Below, piece after piece: positions 22,584 to 27,664 of a stretch of DNA of 27,664 nt. The notes under the pieces were generated by a model. That model was not told the DNA's origin and did no database searches. It saw only the letters and a list, made by a program, of their open reading frames with translations. Each line of letters opens with the position of its first letter. Position 1 is the stretch's first letter. Source of the stretch: an uncultured Novosphingobium sp. (GTDB lineage Bacteria > Pseudomonadota > Alphaproteobacteria > Sphingomonadales > Sphingomonadaceae); the NCBI GenBank assembly GCA_938005655.1, contig CALLNA010000151.1, positions 1 through 27,664 on the forward strand, in the 5' to 3' direction. The translations under genes were made by a program, and so were the position numbers.

Positions 22584-23492
22584 ATGACCGAACGACGCTT
22601 CGACGGCCGCGTGGCCGTGATCACCGGCGCGGGCCGGGGGCTGGGCCGCGAGTACGCGCTGCTGCTCGCGGCGCGCGGGGCCCGGGTCGTGATCAACGAC
22701 AACGGCAGCGGGCTCGACGGCGCCGGCGCGGACGTGGGCGTCGCCCAGCTCGTGGTCGAGGAGATCAAGGCGGCCGGCGGAGAGGCCGTGGCCTGCACCG
22801 CCAGCGTCGCCACGCCCGAAGGCGGCAAGGAGATCGTCGAGGCCGCGCTCGACGCCTGGGGGCGGATCGACGTGCTGATCCACAACGCCGGCAACACCCG
22901 CTTCGATTCCTTCGCGGAGATCACCTACGAGGCGTTCCGCAGCGTCGTCGACGTCCACCTGATGGGCGGGTTCAACGTCACTCGCCCGGCCTTTCCGCAC
23001 ATGACCAAGGCCGGCTACGGCCGGGTGGTGCTGACCGGCTCGATCGGCGGGCTCTACACCATGCCCCAGACCGCGCCCTATGCGGTCGCCAAGTCGGGCA
23101 TGATCGGGCTCAACAACATCATCGCCATCGAGGGCGCGGAGCACGGGGTGAAGTCGAACATCATCCTTCCCGGCGCCGTGACCCGCATGGCCGAGGGGCT
23201 CGACACCTCGCAGTACCCGCCGATGACGCCGGACATGGTCGCGCCGATGGTCGGCTACCTCGCCCACGAGGACTGCGCGGTCAGCGCCGAGCTCTACGTC
23301 GCCATGGCCGGGCGCATGGCGCGCGCCTACGTCACCGAGACGCGCGGGGTCTATCGGCCGGACTGGACGATCGATTCGGTCGCCGAGAACATCGCCGCGA
23401 TCCGCGACGCCTCTGACAATTTCACCTTCCATCCGGCCGAGGGTGGTTTCGTCGCCCATCTCACCGAAAGCTTCGGGATGACCCAGGCCTAG
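22584..23492 (+). CDS. Short-chain dehydrogenase of the multifunctional-enzyme-2 (3-hydroxyacyl-CoA dehydrogenase) type
   Basis: 302 residues; the ATG at 22584 follows AGGAAGGATGATGGA. The opening GRVAVITGAGRGLGREYALL and VVINDNGSGLDG closely resemble the N-terminal SDR domain of peroxisomal multifunctional enzyme 2 (HSD17B4 type), which oxidises (R)-3-hydroxyacyl-CoA with NAD. The catalytic set is complete: Ser153, Tyr166 and Lys170 (YAVAK). It is the third gene of the SnoaL-SDR-SDR unit, 46 bp after the previous stop. A hydratase-2 type MaoC (the partner activity in the same eukaryotic enzyme) is encoded at the far left of the window, so both halves of that chemistry are present. Confident in family; chain type of the substrate unknown. 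Confidence 0.9.
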   Translation: MTERRFDGRVAVITGAGRGLGREYALLLAARGARVVINDNGSGLDGAGADVGVAQLVVEEIKAAGGEAVACTASVATPEGGKEIVEAALDAWGRIDVLIHNAGNTRFDSFAEITYEAFRSVVDVHLMGGFNVTRPAFPHMTKAGYGRVVLTGSIGGLYTMPQTAPYAVAKSGMIGLNNIIAIEGAEHGVKSNIILPGAVTRMAEGLDTSQYPPMTPDMVAPMVGYLAHEDCAVSAELYVAMAGRMARAYVTETRGVYRPDWTIDSVAENIAAIRDASDNFTFHPAEGGFVAHLTESFGMTQA

Positions 23493-23508
23493 CCGCGTCA
23501 TTCGGTCC

Positions 23509-23537
23509 TTGCCTTTCCCGGCCTGAGCGCCTATCTG
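23509..23537 (+). promoter_or_regulatory. Candidate sigma-70 promoter of the rimP-nusA-ylxR-infB operon
   Basis: TTGCCT (23509-23514), a 17-bp spacer and TATCTG (23532-23537) lie in the 141-bp gap before rimP, about 97 bp upstream of its start codon. Confidence 0.45.
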
Positions 23538-23633
23538 CGCCTCATCCCGACATTGGTGACGCAACGTCCGGGCTGGCGCCGAAAGGGGCCGGCGCGAAAC
23601 GCCGTTGCCGCATTCGCGGGGCATGGAGTTCGA

Positions 23634-24206
23634 ATGGCGGATATCGCGCGCATCATCAAAGTGATCGAGCCGGAGGTGAAGGCCCTCGGCTTCGATCTCG
23701 TGCGCGTGCGCTATTTCAAGGGCGGCGAGATCGGACCCTTGAGCGACGAGGAGGAGCACACGCTCCAGATCATGGCCGAGCGGCCCGCGACCGGCCAGCT
23801 CGTGATCGAGGACTGCGCCGCGCTGTCGCACCGCATTTCCGACCGCTTCGACGCGCTGGAGGAAGCCGGCGAGGTGCTGATCCGCGACGCCTACCGGCTG
23901 GAGGTCTCCTCGCCCGGTATCGACCGCCCGCTGACCCGCCCGCAGGACTTCGTCAACTGGGCCGGGCACGAAGCGCGGGTCCAGCTCACGAATCCGGTCG
24001 AGGGCAACCGCAAGTCGCTCCAGGGCGATCTCGTGGGCATCGAGGGTGAGACCGTCACGCTCGACGACAAGAAGAGCGGCCGGGTCTCTTTCCCCCGCGC
24101 CGACATCCATTCCGCGAAGCTGGTCTTGACCGACCGGCTGATTGCCGCCACCCGCCCGCTCGACACCTCGGGGGCGGATGAGATCCTCGAAGAACAGGAA
24201 GACTGA
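23634..24206 (+). CDS. rimP: Ribosome maturation factor RimP
   Basis: 190 residues from the ATG at 23634, preceded by GGAGTTCGA; an upstream in-frame start at 23553 has no support. RimP binds the 30S subunit during its late assembly. The N-terminal alpha/beta domain carries EPEVKALGFDLVRVRYFKGG, LVIEDCAALSHRISDRFDAL and the hallmark LEVSSPGIDRPLTRPQDF. A C-terminal SH3-like barrel follows (GHEARVQLTNPVEGNR and onward). The insertion around GPLSDEEEHT is usual for alphaproteobacteria. It is the first gene of the classical operon, with nusA starting 2 bp after its stop. Confidence 0.96.
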   Translation: MADIARIIKVIEPEVKALGFDLVRVRYFKGGEIGPLSDEEEHTLQIMAERPATGQLVIEDCAALSHRISDRFDALEEAGEVLIRDAYRLEVSSPGIDRPLTRPQDFVNWAGHEARVQLTNPVEGNRKSLQGDLVGIEGETVTLDDKKSGRVSFPRADIHSAKLVLTDRLIAATRPLDTSGADEILEEQED

Positions 24207-24207
24207 A

Positions 24208-25830
24208 ATGGCCAGTGCGATTTCCGCCAACCGCGCCGAACTGCTTGCCATCGCGACCTCGGTCGCGACCGAGAAGATGATCGACAAGGCGATCGTCATC
24301 GAGGCGATGGAAGAGGCGATCCAGAAATCCGCGCGCAACCGCTACGGCGCCGAGAACGACATTCGCGCCAAGCTCGATCCGCGCACCGGCGACCTGCGCC
24401 TGTGGCGCGTGGTCGAGGTGGTCGAGGAGGTCGAGGACTACTTCAAGCAGGTCGATCTCAAGGCCGCGCAGAAGCTCGACGCCAACGCCAAGCTGGGCGA
24501 CTTCATCGTCGATCCGCTGCCCCCCGTGGACCTCGGCCGCATCGACGCGCAGTCGGCCAAGCAGGTGATCTTCCAGAAGGTCCGCGACGCCGAGCGCGAG
24601 CGCCAGTACGAGGAATTCAAGGACCGCCAGGGCGAGATCATCACCGGCGTCATCAAGTCGGTCGAGTTCGGCCACGTCATCGTCAACCTCGGCCGCGCCG
24701 AGGGCGTGATCCGTCGCGACCAGCAGATCCCGCGCGAGGCCGCCCGCGTCGGCGAGCGCGTCCGCGCCTGGATCATGAAGGTCGAGCGGCAGAACAGGGG
24801 CCCGCAGATCTTCCTCAGCCGCGCCCACCCCGAGTTCATGAAGAAGCTCTTCGCCCAGGAAGTGCCTGAGATCTACGACGGGGTGATCGAGATCAAGGCC
24901 GCCGCCCGCGACCCCGGCAGCCGCGCCAAGATCGGCGTGATCAGCCGCGATTCCAGCATCGACCCGGTCGGCGCCTGCGTCGGCATGAAGGGCAGCCGCG
25001 TCCAGGCCGTGGTGCAGGAACTGCAGGGTGAGAAGATCGACATCATCCCCTGGTCCGAGGACACGGCGACCTTCGTGGTCAACGCGCTCCAGCCCGCGAC
25101 CGTCAGCCGCGTCGTCATCGACGAGGAGGAGAGCCGGATCGAGGTGGTCGTGCCCGACGACCAGCTCAGCCTGGCCATCGGCCGCCGCGGCCAGAACGTG
25201 CGCCTGGCCTCGCAGCTCACCGCTTCGGCCATCGACATCATGACCGAGGCGGAAGCCTCGGAGAAGCGCCAGAAGGAATTCGCCGAGCGCTCCAAGATGT
25301 TCGAGGAGGAACTCGACGTCGACGAGACCCTGTCGCAACTCCTGGTCGCCGAGGGCTTCTCCGAGCTGGAGGAGGTCGCCTATATCGAGATGGCCGAGCT
25401 GGCCGGCATCGAGGGCTTCGATGAGGAGCTGGCCGAGGAGCTCCAGAGCCGCGCCACCGAGGCGCTGGAGCGCCGCGAGGAGGCCAATCGCGAGACTCGT
25501 CGCGCGCTCGGCGTCGAGGACGCCCTGGCCGAGATTCCGCACCTGACCGAGGCGATGCTGGTCACGCTGGGCAAGGCCGGGATCAAGACGCTGGACGACC
25601 TGGCCGACCTCGCCACCGACGAGTTGATCGCCAAGAAGCGCCAGGAGCAGCGCCGCCGCGACAACTCGGCACCGCGCCGCGACGCCCGTCCGGAGGACAA
25701 GGGCGGTGTGCTCGGCGAGTACGGCCTCTCCGAGGACCAGGGCAACGAGATCATCATGGCCGCGCGCGCCCACTGGTTCGAGGACGAGCCGGCAAATGAG
25801 GAGGCCGCCGATGCGGATTCCTCGCAATGA
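24208..25830 (+). CDS. nusA: Transcription termination/antitermination factor NusA
   Basis: 540 residues from the ATG at 24208, with AGGAAGACTGAA upstream overlapping the end of rimP. NusA binds RNA polymerase and nascent RNA and modulates pausing, termination and rRNA antitermination. Domains in order: the polymerase-binding N-terminal domain (about 1-135), the S1 domain (about 142-205, GEIITGVIKSVEFGHVIVNL), KH1 (about 225-300, GACVGMKGSRVQAVV) and KH2 (about 305-370, LAIGRRGQNVRLAS). Acidic helix-hairpin-helix repeats (about 380-510) and a short acidic tail follow. Its last 20 bases overlap the start of the ylxR gene. Ordinary core gene. Confidence 0.97.
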   Translation: MASAISANRAELLAIATSVATEKMIDKAIVIEAMEEAIQKSARNRYGAENDIRAKLDPRTGDLRLWRVVEVVEEVEDYFKQVDLKAAQKLDANAKLGDFIVDPLPPVDLGRIDAQSAKQVIFQKVRDAERERQYEEFKDRQGEIITGVIKSVEFGHVIVNLGRAEGVIRRDQQIPREAARVGERVRAWIMKVERQNRGPQIFLSRAHPEFMKKLFAQEVPEIYDGVIEIKAAARDPGSRAKIGVISRDSSIDPVGACVGMKGSRVQAVVQELQGEKIDIIPWSEDTATFVVNALQPATVSRVVIDEEESRIEVVVPDDQLSLAIGRRGQNVRLASQLTASAIDIMTEAEASEKRQKEFAERSKMFEEELDVDETLSQLLVAEGFSELEEVAYIEMAELAGIEGFDEELAEELQSRATEALERREEANRETRRALGVEDALAEIPHLTEAMLVTLGKAGIKTLDDLADLATDELIAKKRQEQRRRDNSAPRRDARPEDKGGVLGEYGLSEDQGNEIIMAARAHWFEDEPANEEAADADSSQ

Positions 25831-26527
25831 GCGCCTAGGCTCCGACAGTCCCGACGCCGCGCCGGAGAGGAAATGCATCCTTTCCGGAGAGCACGGCGCG
25901 CGCTCGGCGCTGATCCGGCTGGCGATCTCGCCCGACGGTGATGTCCTGCCGGACGTGAACGCGCGCGCGCCGGGCCGCGGCGCGTGGATCGGCGTTTCGC
26001 GCGGGGACCTTGAAATCGCGCTCGCCAAGGGCAAATTAAAGGGCGTGCTGGCGCGCGCGTTTAAGGGCGCGCCGCTCCGCATCCCGGAAGACCTGCCCGA
26101 GCGGATCGAAGCCGCGCTGCTGCGCGCCGCGACCGACCGGCTGGGGCTGGAACTCAAGGCGGGCAAGCTGCTGATGGGCTCCGACCGGATCGCCGAGCAG
26201 GCGCGGATGGGCAAGGTCCATTGGCTGGGCCATGCCGCCGACGCCGGCGAGGACGGCTCGCGCAAGCTGGACCAGGCGTGGCGGGTGGGCGAGGACGCCG
26301 AGGGCACTGGGAAAGCGGGGGTGCGCTTGCCGCTGGACCGCGCGGCATTGTCTGTGGCATTGGGCCGCGACAATGTCGTCCATCTGGCGTTGACCGATCC
26401 AGCCGCGGCCCAACGGGTTGCCGTGCCGCTGGAGCGCCTGCTGCACTTCCTTGGCCGTTCCGAGAAGGCCGGACAAGAATCGGACGAGCGGACGGCAGGC
26501 GATGCCGCACCGCTCGCGACGACATAG
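25811..26527 (+). CDS. ylxR: YlxR-family (DUF448) RNA-binding protein with L7Ae-like C-terminal domain
   Basis: 238 residues. The ATG at 25811 is chosen because GAGGAGG lies just upstream of it; an ATG at 25796 would put that site inside the gene. The gene overlaps nusA by 20 bp in another frame. The N-terminal DUF448 domain shows ERKCILSGE (18-26) and the GRGAWIGVSR motif, ending near KGVLARAFKG. The C-terminal part (about 95-190, AATDRLGLELKAGKLLMGSD) resembles the L7Ae-type RNA-binding fold that alphaproteobacterial YlxR proteins carry. Its function is not settled; a nucleoid/RNA-binding or ribosome-assembly role is proposed for relatives. The tail after about residue 215 is low in structure. 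Confidence 0.9.
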   Translation: MRIPRNERLGSDSPDAAPERKCILSGEHGARSALIRLAISPDGDVLPDVNARAPGRGAWIGVSRGDLEIALAKGKLKGVLARAFKGAPLRIPEDLPERIEAALLRAATDRLGLELKAGKLLMGSDRIAEQARMGKVHWLGHAADAGEDGSRKLDQAWRVGEDAEGTGKAGVRLPLDRAALSVALGRDNVVHLALTDPAAAQRVAVPLERLLHFLGRSEKAGQESDERTAGDAAPLATT

Positions 26528-26550
26528 AACTGAAGGACTGACGAGACCGT

Positions 26551-27664
26551 ATGAGCGAGACCGACAACAAACCGACCCTTGGCCGCAAGCCGCTTGGACT
26601 CAAGCGCTCGGTCGAAGCGGGCGAGGTCAAGCAGACCTTCAGCCACGGCCGCACCAACAAGGTGGTGGTCGAGGTCAAGCGGCGCCGCGTGATCGGCAAG
26701 CCGGGCGAGGCGCCCGCCGCCGCGCCGGAGCCGGTCGCCGCCCCCGCTCCGCCGCCGCCCCCTCCGCCCCCCCCGCCGAAGCGCAAGGCCGCGCCTGCGG
26801 GCGAAACGCCGCAGGAACGCGTCGCCCGCTTGCAGCGCGAGGCTGAGGAAGACCGCCTGCGCCTGACCGAGGAAGCGCGGCGCCGCGAGGAGGAAGAGCG
26901 CGCCCAGGCGATCGAGGAAGAGAAGCGCCGTATCGAAGAAAACCGCCGCGCCGAAGAGGAAGCGGCCAAGGCGCGCGCTGCCGAAGGGCAGGCCGCCGAG
27001 GCTGAGGCCGAGGCCGTGGTCGAGCCCGCTCCGGCCCCCGCCGAAGAAGCCGGGCAGGAGCAAGCCGCCGGCTCGCCCACGCCCGCGCCGCGCAAGTTCA
27101 CGCCCGTCGCTCGCCCGGAGCCCAAGCGGCCCGAGAAGAAGCGCGAGGAACGGGGCAAGAGCGCCCCCGCCGGACGCGGGGATCGCGGCGCCGACAACCG
27201 CCGCCAGTCGGGCAAGCTGACCGTCACCCGCGCGCTGAACGAGGACGAAGGCGCGCGTGCGCGTTCGCTCGCCGCGCTCAAGCGCGCTCGCGAGAAGGAG
27301 CGCCGGGCGCACTACTCCGGCCAGTCGCAGGTGCGTGAGAAGCAGGTACGCGACGTGATCGTGCCCGAAGCGATCACCGTGCAGGAACTCGCCAACCGCA
27401 TGGCCGAGAAGGGCGCCGATCTGGTGAAGGCGCTGTTCAAGCTGGGCATGGCCGTCACCGTCAACCAGACGATCGACCAGGATACGGCCGAGCTGCTGGT
27501 CGAGGAATTCGGCCACCGTATCCAGCGCGTGTCCGACAGCGATATCGAGATCGACACCGCGTCCGATGTGGACGCGCCCGAGACGCTCAGGCCGCGCCCG
27601 CCGGTGGTCACGATCATGGGCCATGTCGACCACGGCAAGACCAGCCTGCTCGACGCGCTGCGCG
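26551..27664 (+). CDS. infB: Translation initiation factor IF-2, 5' part (cut by window edge)
   Basis: 371 codons are visible from the ATG at 26551. IF-2 is the GTPase that brings initiator fMet-tRNA to the 30S subunit. The alphaproteobacterial IF2-associated N-terminus is present (KPTLGRKPLGLKRSVEAGEV). After it come a run of ten prolines (67-76), a highly charged Glu/Arg/Ala-rich helical linker (about 85-150) and a Lys/Arg/Pro-rich segment. The IF2-N domain (about 285-330, VPEAITVQELANRMAEKGAD) follows, and finally the G1 loop GHVDHGKT (357-364) just before the edge. The rest of the GTPase and the tRNA-binding domains lie beyond the window. Fourth gene of the rimP operon. Confidence 0.97.
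   Translation, partial: MSETDNKPTLGRKPLGLKRSVEAGEVKQTFSHGRTNKVVVEVKRRRVIGKPGEAPAAAPEPVAAPAPPPPPPPPPPKRKAAPAGETPQERVARLQREAEEDRLRLTEEARRREEEERAQAIEEEKRRIEENRRAEEEAAKARAAEGQAAEAEAEAVVEPAPAPAEEAGQEQAAGSPTPAPRKFTPVARPEPKRPEKKREERGKSAPAGRGDRGADNRRQSGKLTVTRALNEDEGARARSLAALKRAREKERRAHYSGQSQVREKQVRDVIVPEAITVQELANRMAEKGADLVKALFKLGMAVTVNQTIDQDTAELLVEEFGHRIQRVSDSDIEIDTASDVDAPETLRPRPPVVTIMGHVDHGKTSLLDALR

Noticed and set aside
24055..27633. A 1192-codon open frame on the minus strand
   Set aside because: It lies opposite rimP, nusA, ylxR and infB and is an antisense shadow from GC-rich codon usage; its product is low-complexity Ala/Leu/Asp/Gly sequence with no domain.
1..27664. CRISPR array, tRNA, rRNA, insertion sequence or phage genes
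   Set aside because: No regularly spaced direct repeats, no cloverleaf or conserved rRNA sequence, and no transposase or integrase motif were seen.

Overview
The window is GC-rich alphaproteobacterial DNA, most likely from a sphingomonad (Novosphingobium/Sphingobium/Sphingomonas type). I infer this from the rimP-nusA-ylxR-infB block at the right end, the dense catabolic gene content, and repeated C/G-rich intergenic hairpins of a kind I associate with sphingomonad genomes. No tRNA, rRNA, CRISPR array, transposase or phage gene is visible. Gene density is high, with both strands used in the first 23.5 kb.

Region A (1-13325) is an acyl-CoA and organic-acid catabolic block. On the minus strand lie a hydratase-2 type MaoC protein (cut by the window edge), an aldehyde dehydrogenase, a ThDP-dependent enzyme with an altered cofactor motif, and a mesaconyl-CoA-hydratase-like dehydratase. 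Diverging from the last of these on the plus strand are a class III CoA-transferase, a GntR/FCD regulator and an isochorismatase-fold protein without its Cys nucleophile. Further along the plus strand come a second two-hotdog dehydratase, an overlapping pair of class III CoA-transferase genes, a 3-hydroxyisobutyrate-dehydrogenase-like enzyme and an SMP-30 lactonase. The same 12-bp palindrome, ATAATGCATTAT, occurs in the divergent promoter region (5083) and before the 7762 gene (7714). It is a strong candidate operator for the local GntR regulator.

Region B (13326-23492) holds smaller units. There is a Rieske oxygenase alpha subunit with an enlarged Rieske loop, an exported cyclophilin, a TetR regulator followed by a Tat-exported carboxylesterase, and an acyl-CoA synthetase gene interrupted by one in-frame TAG codon. 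An AraC regulator follows, then a SnoaL/LinA-like protein and two SDRs, one of which has Phe at the catalytic Tyr position. An 18-bp dyad-symmetric sequence is shared between the synthetase promoter region and the AraC/SnoaL divergent region, which suggests these two units form one regulon.

Region C (23509-27664) is the conserved transcription/translation operon rimP-nusA-ylxR-infB, with infB cut by the right edge.

Taken together, regions A and B look like an uncharacterised degradation island. Ester hydrolysis and Rieske oxygenation could feed CoA activation (transferases or synthetase), hydration/dehydration (MaoC, SnoaL), dehydrogenation (SDRs, HIBADH-like), C-C cleavage (ThDP enzyme) and aldehyde oxidation. 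The substrate cannot be read from the sequence. Several of these enzymes carry changes at normally catalytic positions, and these are listed as findings.
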